Shown here: positions 1 to 7,802 of the stretch, piece by piece
Numbering within the stretch: the first letter of the stretch is position 1
Layout of the letters: every line of letters begins with the position of its first letter
Assembly (NCBI GenBank): GCA_000174895.1
Contig: ACOK01000116.1
Coordinates: 1-64,000, forward strand
Length of the DNA stretch: 64,000 bases
Direction: 5' to 3'
Origin: Ruminococcus flavefaciens FD-1
GTDB taxonomy: Bacteria > Bacillota > Clostridia > Oscillospirales > Ruminococcaceae
Notes under the pieces: generated by a model
What the model was told of the DNA's origin: nothing
The model's input: the letters and a program-made list of their open reading frames with translations, nothing else
Databases searched by the model: none
Made by a program: the position numbers and the translations under genes

Positions 1-354
1 CGGCGCTATTCGCCCTTGCGCTGTACCGAGGAGGTCGCCGCTGTTGTCATCGAGAACAGGACAGTGCGTTCGACTTCCCGTAATCACGGCCAAAGCATAA
101 CATATTCGCCTGTTTTCCGCTACACCTATAACGGCACGGATTATGAAACACAGACAGGCTATTCATCATCACCTGCTGTATTTTCAGTGGGAGAGAAAAC
201 CACACTTTTCGTTGATCCCGATTCACCGAAGACTATCTATTGTCCGAGACTGAAGATAGGAAAAATACTCAGCGTGATATTCAGCATTATCGGCGCAGCT
301 TTCATCATAGTGCCGGTAATTGTAAATCTTGTGGTGAGGAAGAGGCTTTACTGA
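1..354 (+). CDS. DUF3592-type membrane protein, 5' end cut by window edge
   Basis: The reading frame is open from base 1 to the stop at 352-354, so the N-terminus lies outside the window; the TTG at 16 is probably not the true start. The visible part has a small beta-rich domain with the Cys-Thr start and the 'FRYTYNG' stretch common in DUF3592 proteins, an 'FVDPDSP' motif, and one hydrophobic helix near the C-terminus followed by a basic tail. This fits a small membrane protein of the DUF3592 family. No function is known for the family and the window gives no operon context. Confidence 0.7.
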   Translation, partial: RRYSPLRCTEEVAAVVIENRTVRSTSRNHGQSITYSPVFRYTYNGTDYETQTGYSSSPAVFSVGEKTTLFVDPDSPKTIYCPRLKIGKILSVIFSIIGAAFIIVPVIVNLVVRKRLY

Positions 355-440
355 TACGCCGTCACTGCACGAAGAATACGCAAAAATAGCGGCATGACCG
401 CATTTTACTATAGCAAAAATTTTTATGGAGGTACAAAACC

Positions 441-1643
441 ATGGGAAAATGTATGATAATCGGCTGCGGAGGCGTTGCATCCGTTGCAATTCACAAGTGC
501 TGTCAGAACAGCGAGGTATTTGAGGGCATCATGATCGCAAGCCGCACTAAGTCAAAGTGCGATGCGCTGAAGGAAAAGCTCCAGCCAACAACAAAGACTG
601 TCATTGAGACTGCTCAGGTAAATGCTGACAATACAGACGAGCTTATCGCTCTCATCGAAAGCTACAAGCCTGACGTAGTGCTGAACCTTGCGCTCCCTTA
701 TCAGGACCTCACTATCATGGACGCTTGTCTCGCTACAAAGACTCACTATGTTGATACCGCAAACTATGAGCCCCTTGACACTGCCAAGTTCGAGTACAAG
801 TGGCAGTGGGCATACCGTGAAAAGTTCGAGAAGGCAGGCATCACAGCTCTCCTCGGAAGCGGCTTTGACCCCGGCGTAACAGGTGTATTCTCCGCATACG
901 CAATGAAGCATCAGTTCGACGAGATCAACTACATCGACATCCTCGACTGCAACGGCGGCGATCACGGTTATCCGTTTGCTACAAACTTCAACCCTGAGAT
1001 CAACATCCGTGAAGTTTCCGCAAAGGGAAGCTACATCGAGGACGGCAAGTGGGTCGAGACTGAGCCTATGGAGATAAAGCGTGTCTACAACTTCAAGGGC
1101 GTCGGCGAGAAGGATATGTACCTCCTCCACCACGAAGAGCTTGAGTCCCTGGCGCTCAACATCAAGGGCATCAAGCGTATCCGTTTCTTCATGACATTCG
1201 GCCAGAGCTATCTGACACATCTGAAGTGCCTTGAGAACGTAGGTATGACATCCATCGAGCCTATCATGTACGAGGGCAAGGAGATAGTACCTCTCCAGTT
1301 CCTGAAGGCTGTACTTCCCGATCCTGCTTCACTGGGCCCGAGAACAGTGGGCAAGACCAACATCGGCTGTATCTTCCGTGGCAAGAAGGACGGCAAGGAC
1401 AAGAACTACTACCTCTACAACATCTGCGATCATCAGGAGTGCTACAAGGAAGTTGGCTCACAGGCTATTTCCTACACCACAGGTGTTCCTGCAATGATAG
1501 GTGCTATGATGATAATGACAGGCACATGGAAAAAGGCAGGCGTTTACAACATCGAGGAATTCGATCCCGATCCGTTCATGGACGCTCTCAACAAGTGGGG
1601 ACTTCCATGGGAAGAGGACTTTAACCCTGTCCTCGTTGACTGA
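441..1643 (+). CDS. saccharopine dehydrogenase-family oxidoreductase, likely carboxynorspermidine dehydrogenase
   Basis: A 400-residue protein with an N-terminal Rossmann motif (residues 5-12, GCGGVASV) and the saccharopine-dehydrogenase fold; 'GSGFDPGVTGVF' (about 140-151) and the length match the bacterial carboxynorspermidine/carboxyspermidine dehydrogenase branch. That enzyme reductively condenses aspartate semialdehyde with a diamine, using NADPH, in the alternative polyamine pathway. The usual partner, carboxynorspermidine decarboxylase (nspC), is not in the window. The start has a clear TGGAGG ribosome site. A different saccharopine-family dehydrogenase remains possible, but the family is secure. 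Confidence 0.85.
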   Translation: MGKCMIIGCGGVASVAIHKCCQNSEVFEGIMIASRTKSKCDALKEKLQPTTKTVIETAQVNADNTDELIALIESYKPDVVLNLALPYQDLTIMDACLATKTHYVDTANYEPLDTAKFEYKWQWAYREKFEKAGITALLGSGFDPGVTGVFSAYAMKHQFDEINYIDILDCNGGDHGYPFATNFNPEINIREVSAKGSYIEDGKWVETEPMEIKRVYNFKGVGEKDMYLLHHEELESLALNIKGIKRIRFFMTFGQSYLTHLKCLENVGMTSIEPIMYEGKEIVPLQFLKAVLPDPASLGPRTVGKTNIGCIFRGKKDGKDKNYYLYNICDHQECYKEVGSQAISYTTGVPAMIGAMMIMTGTWKKAGVYNIEEFDPDPFMDALNKWGLPWEEDFNPVLVD

Positions 1644-1657
1644 TAAAAATACAGAAT

Positions 1658-1680
1658 GGGGCGCTATGTAACTGCGCCCC
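1658..1680 (+). terminator. GC-rich hairpin after the dehydrogenase gene
   Basis: A perfect 7-bp stem (GGGGCGC / GCGCCCC) with a 9-nt loop lies 14 bases after the stop codon at 1641-1643. It is not followed by a T-run, so it may be a weak terminator or a 3'-stabilising hairpin between this gene and the next. Confidence 0.45.
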
Positions 1681-1715
1681 TCATCGCTGATTCGGTAAGG
1701 ATATTTGGAGGAAAT

Positions 1716-2330
1716 ATGCTTTTCATTCAGAAAATAGCAGTATACTACAGCGGCAGAGAACGTTTCTCGGATCATGCGAGAGAACGTGAAGCGCTGAAAT
1801 TTCTGCCTGTACGGCAAAGTCTGCGGATAATGCCTGACAGCGAGGTACTGATGCACACTGTTGATATGCGTCAGTACGACAGCAGGATGATAGTGAGAAA
1901 AGAACAGCTCCAGCAGTTTGGCAGGGAAGTTTTCGGTGAAGGCACACGAAGCGACCCATGGTATCATAAGGATCTGTTCGAGAATATAAGGATATTCCGT
2001 GAGGATGACCGTTACAGGATAATGTTCTGCGATGATTTCTATTATTCGATATTCTCACGTTCAAGACGGCACGGCAGAAATGAAGCCTACAACAAAAAAG
2101 GCTCGCCTTTCAGATATGCGGACAGACTTAACGAGACTGCATTTCGCCTCGGCAGAAATGAATACGGACGTATTTACTTCAACAACCGTTTTGTCCATCC
2201 GAGATCAAGAGAACAGACCTATGTGCGGTATATTTACAATATCATAAACTGCGACAGGGAAAGATTCCGTGAAAAGATGTTTTTCTGCAAGAATGCCGAT
2301 CACGAATACAGGAATATGAAAAGTCTTTAG
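1716..2330 (+). CDS. hypothetical basic protein
   Basis: About 204 residues from the ATG at 1716, which has GGAGG five bases upstream; a longer in-frame ATG at 1656 lies inside the preceding hairpin and is less likely. The protein is rich in Arg, Tyr and Phe, has no signal peptide or membrane helix, and matches no family I recognise. The stop codon TAG lies at the very edge of repeat R1, so the last residues or the stop itself may have been supplied by the repeat insertion. The translation shows no frame break. Confidence 0.5.
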   Translation: MLFIQKIAVYYSGRERFSDHAREREALKFLPVRQSLRIMPDSEVLMHTVDMRQYDSRMIVRKEQLQQFGREVFGEGTRSDPWYHKDLFENIRIFREDDRYRIMFCDDFYYSIFSRSRRHGRNEAYNKKGSPFRYADRLNETAFRLGRNEYGRIYFNNRFVHPRSREQTYVRYIYNIINCDRERFREKMFFCKNADHEYRNMKSL

Positions 2331-2504
2331 GCAACACCGCACAAAGCCCGCCTGACGGCTTTGCACTGAATCGGCGGACATATTTTCCGTCATCTTGCAC
2401 AGAAATCCCTTGACATACGATAGTATGCCTGCGAAATTTCTATACAATCTGACGAAAAAATCTGTCGGCGCATCTTCAGCACAAGCTTTGTGCGGTGTTG
2501 CCTT
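2329..2504. repeat. R1 copy 1: MITE-like palindromic element
   Basis: About 175 bp with terminal inverted repeats of the form AGGCAACACCGCACAAA / TTTGTGCGGTGTTGCCT. The two arms are imperfect inverted repeats along most of their length. The whole unit is nearly identical, in opposite orientation, to 7802-7963. It contains no ORF of its own. Flanks are AT-rich (TTTA on the left, TTAA on the right) so a short target duplication is possible but not clean. Confidence 0.85.
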
Positions 2505-2530
2505 AATTATACCACATTAACCGTAAAATT

Positions 2531-2797
2531 TCAACCCTCATGCCGAAAACACGATGTTTTCGGTAAAGCTGCTGAGCCTGCTTCTTGCTGTCGCAGGGGT
2601 AAGCTGTTTGAGCTGAATGTGTCCGATGAAAGGAGCAACACACTTTCTGTATCCGTTATAACTTTAGACAGTTGACGGCGAAAGTCCTGCCTGCTTCTCA
2701 GCGTTCTGAAAACCGTTCTGTTTATCACGGTAGTCGACACCCTGATGCGGTAGGAAGTGATCTTCCCGTCCTTGTTCCTTCGTTCCTGAATATTCAT
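2531..2797 (-). pseudogene. tyrosine-integrase N-terminal remnant
   Basis: The frame begins with an arm-binding sequence typical of Firmicute phage and ICE integrases (MNIQERRNKDGKITSYRIRV, residues 1-20) behind a good ribosome site, then loses similarity after about residue 21. A full integrase would be about 380 residues with a C-terminal catalytic RKHRY set, none of which is present. This reads as a decayed 5' fragment left by an integrated element. It lies beside R1 copy 1. Confidence 0.65.
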
Positions 2798-2991
2798 CTG
2801 ACCGCCACCTTTCTTTTCATGGCGGTGCTCACTGTCTTAAACATAAAGCCTCCGTTCCGACAGCGAATATATCGTATACCCATTATACCATGATTCGCTT
2901 TGCTTGTCACTATTCTTTTTGTTTTTCTACACTTTAATATGTATGCTCTGGCAACGGCTTTCTTTTTCTTGCGCATTGCCAAAGCATACAT
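2794..2991 (-). CDS. small basic ORF upstream of the integrase remnant
   Basis: A 65-residue, very Lys/Arg-rich frame whose stop overlaps the integrase-remnant start, as for a small gene preceding int. No family recognised. It may be the broken end of an accessory or excisionase gene, since other frames just upstream (to about 3112) also look degenerate. Low confidence that it is expressed. Confidence 0.25.
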   Translation of the reverse strand: MYALAMRKKKKAVARAYILKCRKTKRIVTSKANHGIMGIRYIRCRNGGFMFKTVSTAMKRKVAVR

Positions 2992-3175
2992 TTTTCTTTA
3001 TCAGGCGTCCCTTTACAGCCTCGGTACACCCCTTAACGGTGAGCATTTCCATGGCTGAACGAGGATTTGAGGAAACTCCACACCAGCTTGCGATAGAACT
3101 GACAAAGTTCACCCTGACGATGTTTGATAATTAAGTGGCAGTTGTCTATTATAAAGCGTGAATGACGTAAAGAAA
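2992..3175. other. gene-free stretch with degenerate coding traces
   Basis: No convincing gene. Short open frames on both strands overlap here without ribosome sites or recognisable domains. It probably belongs to the same decayed integrated element as the integrase remnant. Confidence 0.3.
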
Positions 3176-3211
3176 AAGCCCTGAGATCTGCTCAAGCATT
3201 TCTCAGGGCTT
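3176..3211 (-). terminator. terminator of the tetR gene
   Basis: Perfect 11-bp stem (AAGCCCTGAGA / TCTCAGGGCTT) with a 14-nt loop, followed on the minus strand by TTTCTTT. It sits just beyond the stop of the TetR-family gene. Confidence 0.85.
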
Positions 3212-3214
3212 CAT

Positions 3215-3721
3215 TTATTCCATATTTCCTGCAAATATCTTTTCCACTACGATCTGTGTCATTTCCTGCACCGACTCGGCGTAACCGCCTTTTGCCCACT
3301 TCATGAAGATACCGAAAAGTCCGTAGGCAAGGTAGTAGCTTTCGTAGGTGTCCGAGGTCTGCTCGGTGTCGCTGTCGGTCATGATGACCTCATAAGCCGA
3401 CAAAATTGCTCCGTGATGTCCCTGACCGATAATAAGGTCGTTCTTTTTCCGAAGTGAATAGCAAAAATCAAAGTACCGCCTGACACGGTAGCTGTCATTG
3501 ATCTGATGCTCCTTTAGCCTGTGTTCACGCTCATATTCTCGCCACTTCATGATGATATAGGCGGTGATGATCTCGTCCTTTGATTTGAAATTGCGAAAAT
3601 AGGTTGCTCTGCCGATGCCGCCTTCCTCGCACAGTTCGTCAACGGTGATCTTCTCGATGTTCTTCTTTTTCATCAGCTTGAACAGTGCTTCGCCGTAGGC
3701 TGAGGTCACATATTCTGACAT
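3215..3721 (-). CDS. TetR/AcrR-family transcriptional regulator
   Basis: 168 residues from the ATG at 3721, preceded by an AAAGGA site; an upstream frame extension to 3772 runs through an operator-like palindrome and is rejected. Residues about 5-50 form the TetR helix-turn-helix (ITVDELCEEGGIGRATYFRNF, then KSKDEI), and the remainder is the helical ligand-binding part. It is divergent from the esterase gene at 3867. Two matching palindromes lie in the shared intergenic region, so it probably represses itself and the esterase. The ligand is unknown. Confidence 0.9.
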   Translation of the reverse strand: MSEYVTSAYGEALFKLMKKKNIEKITVDELCEEGGIGRATYFRNFKSKDEIITAYIIMKWREYEREHRLKEHQINDSYRVRRYFDFCYSLRKKNDLIIGQGHHGAILSAYEVIMTDSDTEQTSDTYESYYLAYGLFGIFMKWAKGGYAESVQEMTQIVVEKIFAGNME

Positions 3722-3744
3722 TTTCCACTTTTCCTTTCTGCCTG

Positions 3745-3772
3745 ATGATACTTTTTCGCCAAATAGTATCAT
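3745..3772. promoter_or_regulatory. operator palindrome 1 (TetR-type)
   Basis: Perfect 8-bp arms ATGATACT / AGTATCAT separated by 12 bases, immediately upstream of the tetR start. The same half-sites recur at 3805-3822, which argues for a shared regulator, most simply the adjacent TetR protein. Confidence 0.7.
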
Positions 3773-3785
3773 TTTCCCAAATTTA

Positions 3786-3822
3786 TTGACTTTACAGCCG
3801 TTTTATGATATTATAGTATCAT
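3786..3822 (+). promoter_or_regulatory. promoter with overlapping operator for the esterase gene
   Basis: A sigma-A promoter is visible as TTGACT (3786-3791), a 17-bp spacer and TATTAT (3809-3814). The -10 box lies inside a second palindrome, ATGATA / TATCAT (3805-3810 and 3817-3822), with the same half-site as operator 1. Binding there would block RNA polymerase directly. Confidence 0.75.
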
Positions 3823-3866
3823 AGAAAAGCGGCTTTGTCAAGCCGTGAGATTGAGGAGGAGTTGTC

Positions 3867-4991
3867 ATGGAGAACGTAAAACCGAAAAGCAGACTGAAAA
3901 AGGTGCTTATCATCATCGGAATTATCATTTTGGTGATCGCAATAGGCATTTTTATTCTTCTGAAGCTGACATTTCTCAAAACATTCCCGAAGCTCAAGGG
4001 TGAACCTGAGATCGGCAAGTGGTACGAGGTTGAGGTGGACGGTACAAAGTCCTCGGACGGCAGCGAATGGCACGGCATCTTCCGCAAGGGTACGGAAAAC
4101 AAAGTCGTTGTGTATTTCTTCGGCGGCGGTGTGAGCATCACCCCTAAGACTTCCGAGGGCGGCAAAGAGTTCTATGCGACAAATATGACGGCACAGGATT
4201 TTGTCGCACAGGGTGGTATCGGCAGCACAGCGGAGGATAATCCGTTTAAGGACTGGAGCTTTATCGTGATCCCCTATGCGACGGGCGATTTTCACGCAGG
4301 CACGGGAATTTACGAGGGCAAAAAGACTGTGTATCACACAGGATACAGCAATTATTCCGCTTATGTGGAACAGGTCAAACAGTATATCGGAGAGCCTGAC
4401 ACGCTGCTTGTAACAGGCTTTTCGGCAGGCGGATTTGCGACCTCCCTGCTGGCTGATGATGTGATCGACCGTTTTCCAAGTGCTGAAAATGTGACCGTCT
4501 GCGTTGACAGCTCGTTGCTGCTTTATGACGGCTGGCATGAAACGGCTGTGAATTTGTGGAAAGCCCCGGTTGAAATATCAGACAGACTGACCACTAACAA
4601 CCTTGTCCTTGACAGTCTGACCGCACTCCACGAAAAGCGTGGTGACACCGTGAAAATACTCTTTGACTGCTCCTACCGTGATGACACGCTGATGCAGTAT
4701 CAGTCCTATATCGACAGCGGAAAAATGGATCAAACCAAAGAGCTTGGCGATAATTTCCAGCGTGATCTGAGAGAAATGGTAAACGGCTTGCAGACGAATA
4801 TCCCCGATGTGGGCATTTATATCTGGAGCTGCGGAGAAGATGCAAATACCCATAATACCCAGCATACGATCATCTCTGCGAATGTGTTTGACAAGCTCGG
4901 AAACGACCGAAGCGTCGGTGAATGGATAATTGATGCAGTGAACGGCGATGTCAAGACCTATGGACTGGAACTGCTTGACAAACCCCTCTGA
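3867..4991 (+). CDS. membrane-anchored pectin-acetylesterase/Notum-family hydrolase
   Basis: 374 residues: a basic N-terminus, one membrane helix (about 13-32), then an extracellular alpha/beta-hydrolase domain. It carries the oxyanion stretch 'YFFGGGVS' (83-90), the nucleophile elbow GFSAGG with Ser186, and a late 'NTHNTQHT' His region, the pattern of the pectinacetylesterase family that deacetylates carbohydrate esters. A dedicated TetR repressor and operator-overlapped promoter suggest induction by a small molecule. Substrate is not determinable here. GAGGAGG precedes the start. Confidence 0.75.
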   Translation: MENVKPKSRLKKVLIIIGIIILVIAIGIFILLKLTFLKTFPKLKGEPEIGKWYEVEVDGTKSSDGSEWHGIFRKGTENKVVVYFFGGGVSITPKTSEGGKEFYATNMTAQDFVAQGGIGSTAEDNPFKDWSFIVIPYATGDFHAGTGIYEGKKTVYHTGYSNYSAYVEQVKQYIGEPDTLLVTGFSAGGFATSLLADDVIDRFPSAENVTVCVDSSLLLYDGWHETAVNLWKAPVEISDRLTTNNLVLDSLTALHEKRGDTVKILFDCSYRDDTLMQYQSYIDSGKMDQTKELGDNFQRDLREMVNGLQTNIPDVGIYIWSCGEDANTHNTQHTIISANVFDKLGNDRSVGEWIIDAVNGDVKTYGLELLDKPL

Positions 4992-5036
4992 GGTGAACAG
5001 GACGAAAGAAGAAACGATTTGAATATGAAAAACAAG

Positions 5037-5082
5037 CCCCTCATCATCGGAACACGGGTGTTCCTTTGGTGAGGGGATTGTT
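5037..5082 (+). terminator. terminator of the esterase gene
   Basis: Two-part stem CCCCTCA / TGAGGGG with an inner GGAACAC / GTGTTCC helix, followed by ATTGTTTGTTT. It lies 46 bases after the stop. Confidence 0.8.
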
Positions 5083-5145
5083 TGTTTATAGATGATGTTT
5101 GCTTCTATGCCGGAGAATATGAAAGAGGTATACTTTTGAGCATCA

Positions 5146-5170
5146 GAACTTTGAATCCAGTTCAAAGTTC
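5146..5170. other. perfect hairpin at end of truncated-permease region
   Basis: GAACTTTGAA / TTCAAAGTTC, 10-bp perfect arms and a 5-nt loop. It overlaps the stop codon of the out-of-frame C-terminal coding remnant at 5162-5260 and may terminate the minus-strand operon, although no strong T-run follows. Confidence 0.5.
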
Positions 5171-5489
5171 CGATATATAATGTACCAGTTTGTGCACATT
5201 CTCATCGATCACAGCGATTACCCTCTCAAACTCCGCATCATCTACCGTGAAACCGTCCGAGTATCTTCTTTGTCCTCTCAGGCGGAAAAAAGCTCTGAAT
5301 GTAGGATATAAGGAATATCAGCACACCGAGCAGAACCATGATCTTGATCACATCATAAATGAAAAACTGCACACTTCCGCCTATTTTTCCGCTTGTCTCA
5401 AGACCGCAGGCGTTCAGCACCGAGCCGATCAGCCTGTTCAGCCATTTCATACCGAGAATCTCGTCTTGTATAAAGTCCCAAATTCCCAT
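5162..5489 (-). pseudogene. truncated YraQ/UPF0718-type permease with out-of-frame foreign tail
   Basis: The 83-residue frame 5489-5238 has the N-terminal amphipathic region and first membrane helix of the YraQ-like permease family (normally about 300 residues), then stops right after 'KKILGRFHGR', at the point where the family continues into its second conserved block. In the +1 frame the DNA stays open to 5162, giving an acidic tail (TVDDAEFERVIAVIDENVHK, then LVHYISEL) unlike the permease. This looks like a deletion fusing two genes out of frame. Such permeases normally sit beside ArsR and C_GCAxxG genes, as here. Confidence 0.6.
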
Positions 5490-5545
5490 AAAACACTTTC
5501 TCCCATAGATAAATTGAAATCAGTCAATTTGATGTAGGGAAAGTA

Positions 5546-5565
5546 AGCCGTACTTTCATACGGCT
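5546..5565 (-). terminator. intercistronic hairpin
   Basis: AGCCGTA / TACGGCT with a 6-nt loop, just beyond the stop of the C_GCAxxG gene. It could separate that gene from the truncated permease downstream. Confidence 0.5.
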
Positions 5566-5568
5566 CTA

Positions 5569-6006
5569 TTATTCGTTTAGCATCTTTTCGACAATCAGCA
5601 CAGCACTCTCTATCATCTTGGGACATTCAGTTGCGAACAGTCCCTTTGCCCGTGCATAAGCCTTTCCCTCATCGGTTGCAATATCGCAGTCAAGCAACTC
5701 ACGGCAGATATAAGAGCCATTCAGCTTTGTGAATTCATCAAGAAAACGCACGGCATAGCTGTTTGCTCTCTCTTTGCTGTCAAGATCTCCGTCCTTGCAC
5801 ATACCGTATTTCAGACCAAGAGCCATAAGCGAACCCGTACACGCTCCGCAGACCTCGGCCTTGCACATACCGGCACCGAAGCAAGCTCCGACTTTAAGTG
5901 CCTGTTCCTTAGTTATTCCAAGCTCCTCGGCAAATGCCGCCAGCACCGCCTGAGAGCAGTAATACCTTTTTGAGAAAAGCTCGCTTGCAATTTCTGTGTG
6001 TTTCAT
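5569..6006 (-). CDS. C_GCAxxG_C_C family redox protein
   Basis: 145 residues with the full Cys signature of this family: 'YYCSQAVLAAF' near residue 16, 'GACFGAGMCKAEVCGACTG' (about 41-59) and late Cys residues (about 100-129). The family is often annotated as a putative redox or metal-binding protein and commonly accompanies ArsR regulators and YraQ permeases. It is preceded on the same strand by the arsR-like gene, so the pair is probably one transcription unit. The exact chemistry is unknown. Confidence 0.8.
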   Translation of the reverse strand: MKHTEIASELFSKRYYCSQAVLAAFAEELGITKEQALKVGACFGAGMCKAEVCGACTGSLMALGLKYGMCKDGDLDSKERANSYAVRFLDEFTKLNGSYICRELLDCDIATDEGKAYARAKGLFATECPKMIESAVLIVEKMLNE

Positions 6007-6079
6007 AGTTTACCTCCAATATACACATTTGAATTTATCTATATCTGTTTCAAACAAATATCCGTGTTCCCACGGACAC

Positions 6080-6391
6080 TTATTTATAGCAGCATTCTCC
6101 GCTTTCCGATATATCGACCTTTGTCAGCTCACGCAGAACATTCACAGCGACTTCCGTACCCTCCGCAGAAATGGAGTAGTACATCCACTTTCCCTCTTTT
6201 CTGCCGTTCACAAGACCACTGTCACAGAGTATCTTCATGTGATGTGAAAGCGTAGGCTGGGTACACTGCATTCCTTTCAGCAGCTTGCAGGCGCATTTCT
6301 CGCCGTTTTGGAGAAGTCTGAATATCTGCACACGGTTCTCATCGCACAGAGCCTTGAATATCACGGTGATCTGTTTATTTGTCAGTTTCAT
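6080..6391 (-). CDS. ArsR/SmtB-family metal-responsive repressor
   Basis: 103 residues with a winged helix-turn-helix (about 30-80, including CTQPTLSHHMKILCDSGLV). The 'EKCACKLL' segment at about 31-38 corresponds to the ELCVCDL metal(loid) site of ArsR, and the C-terminus ends in a Cys pair (GECCYK), which may add ligands. It heads the minus-strand cluster with the C_GCAxxG gene and a broken permease, and its promoter is a perfect sigma-A consensus. Arsenic-type thiophilic ligands are likely but not proven. Confidence 0.9.
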   Translation of the reverse strand: MKLTNKQITVIFKALCDENRVQIFRLLQNGEKCACKLLKGMQCTQPTLSHHMKILCDSGLVNGRKEGKWMYYSISAEGTEVAVNVLRELTKVDISESGECCYK

Positions 6392-6420
6392 TTGCTCACC
6401 TCATATTGATGATTTTCTAT

Positions 6421-6449
6421 ATTATAGCATACAGATTGAAGTTTGTCAA
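6421..6449 (-). promoter_or_regulatory. promoter of the arsR-like gene
   Basis: On the minus strand TTGACA (6449-6444), a 17-bp spacer and TATAAT (6426-6421). The spacer holds a short inverted repeat ATTGA / TCAAT resembling ArsR operator half-sites, consistent with autoregulation. Confidence 0.8.
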
Positions 6450-6539
6450 TATATTTTTCAGCAATAGAAAAAACCTATACCGCAGCCGCTTGAAATGCCG
6501 CAGCATAAGTGGTATACTTATTAAACAGGTAGGATTACA

Positions 6540-6842
6540 TTACGGCAAAACAGCGGCTATACTTACCACATACGCAGCATATCCGCCTTCTACGTTATAC
6601 ACGTCGTATCCACGGTCTTCAAGTATCTCCGCAACTTCTTCGCTGAGGTCGCCTGTTCTGCACAGCACATATACAGGCTTATCATGGGGCAGCTTTGAAA
6701 GCCCCGAAGATATCTCATCAAAAGGAACGTTCACTGAACCGCTTATGCCTTTCAGTTCAAATTCTTCCCTGCTGCGTATATCAAGGAGAATGACCTTTCC
6801 GGTATCAAGGCCGCATAATTCCGATGCATTTATACTTTTCAT
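6540..6842 (-). CDS. single-domain rhodanese
   Basis: 100 residues forming one rhodanese domain: 'LLDIRSREEFELKGISGSVN' (about 19-38) and the active-site loop with Cys61 (VLCRTGDLSEE). Such proteins carry a persulfide on that Cys and pass sulfur to acceptors. The gene starts only 24 bases from the divergent ThiF/MoeB-like gene, a functional partner in sulfur-carrier chemistry. No promoter can fit between them. Confidence 0.88.
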   Translation of the reverse strand: MKSINASELCGLDTGKVILLDIRSREEFELKGISGSVNVPFDEISSGLSKLPHDKPVYVLCRTGDLSEEVAEILEDRGYDVYNVEGGYAAYVVSIAAVLP

Positions 6843-6866
6843 ATCTGATCCTTTCAGGAGGTAAAA

Positions 6867-7673
6867 ATGGCTTTATCAGATCAGCAGCTCGAACGTTATT
6901 CGAGACACATCACTTTAAAAGAAATAGGCGTGAGAGGCCAGAAAAAGCTTCTCGCTGCAAAAGTTCTCATCATCGGCGCAGGAGGCCTCGGTGCACCTGC
7001 TGCCATGTATCTCGCTGCCGCAGGAGTCGGTACCATCGGCATTGCAGACTGTGATAACGTTGAACTTTCAAATCTGCAAAGGCAGATAATCCACACTACC
7101 GAAGATGTAGGAAAATCCAAGGTGCAGTCAGCTGCCGGGACAATAAAAGCTCTCAATCCCGATGTTACGGTGAAAACCTACCACGAATACGTAAACAGCA
7201 AAAATATCGCTGCCATGATAGCCGATTATGATTTTGTCATTGACGGAGCCGACAACTTCCCTACAAAATTCCTCATAAACGATGCCTGCGTCCTCGGACG
7301 GAAACCTTTCTGCCACGCAGGTATTCTACGCTTTGAGGGACAGCTCATGACATATGTCCCTGATGAGGGTCCGTGCTATCGCTGTGTATTTGAAGCTCCG
7401 CCGCCGAAGGACGCAGTGCCAAGCTGCCGTGAAGCAGGAGTTATCGGTGCAATGGCCGGAATAATCGGTTCAATGCAGGCTCTCGAAGCCGTAAAATATA
7501 TCACAGGTCAGGGGCAGCTTCTCACAGGTAAAATGCTCGTATTTGACGGGCTGAAAATGGAATGGCGCAGTGTAAGGCTGCCGCATAAGAATCATCGCTG
7601 CCCGATATGCGGCGATTCTCCCACTATCACGTCACTTTTTGATGAAGAGGGAACAGCTTGCAGTTTATCATAA
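6867..7673 (+). CDS. ThiF/MoeB/HesA-family sulfur-carrier adenylyltransferase
   Basis: 268 residues with the E1-like fold: nucleotide loop 'GAGGLGAPAAMYLAAAG' (about 37-53), 'DCDNVELSNLQRQ' (about 59-71), and two CxxC zinc pairs ('CYRC' near 170 and 'CPIC' near 246). The family adenylates the C-terminal glycine of a ubiquitin-like sulfur carrier (ThiS, MoaD or others). No carrier gene lies nearby, so MoeB, ThiF and HesA roles cannot be separated. The nearby rhodanese supports a sulfur-transfer role. AGGAGGT precedes the start. Confidence 0.87.
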   Translation: MALSDQQLERYSRHITLKEIGVRGQKKLLAAKVLIIGAGGLGAPAAMYLAAAGVGTIGIADCDNVELSNLQRQIIHTTEDVGKSKVQSAAGTIKALNPDVTVKTYHEYVNSKNIAAMIADYDFVIDGADNFPTKFLINDACVLGRKPFCHAGILRFEGQLMTYVPDEGPCYRCVFEAPPPKDAVPSCREAGVIGAMAGIIGSMQALEAVKYITGQGQLLTGKMLVFDGLKMEWRSVRLPHKNHRCPICGDSPTITSLFDEEGTACSLS

Positions 7674-7764
7674 AATGATTATATAACAGGATCACTCAAA
7701 AGTCAATTATCTATTCCTACTAATTATATCTGCATTGTATTTTTAATATTGACTTTTCCGACAA

Positions 7765-7802
7765 AAAGAAACGGTTCATATTAAGCTGAACCGTTTCTTT
7801 TA
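7765..7802 (+). terminator. terminator after the thiF-like gene
   Basis: Perfect 14-bp stem (AAAGAAACGGTTCA / TGAACCGTTTCTTT) with an 8-nt loop and trailing T residues. It directly abuts R1 copy 2. Confidence 0.85.

Noticed and set aside
552..1220. 222-residue minus-strand ORF
   Set aside because: It lies wholly inside the dehydrogenase gene on the other strand, without ribosome site or known domain; a shadow ORF.
2904..3134. Plus-strand 76-residue ORF near the integrase remnant
   Set aside because: The end (AERGFEETPHQLAIEL) looks protein-like, but there is no ribosome site, no domain and poor upstream sequence.
3819..4538. 239-residue minus-strand ORF
   Set aside because: Antisense shadow of the esterase gene; no ribosome site.
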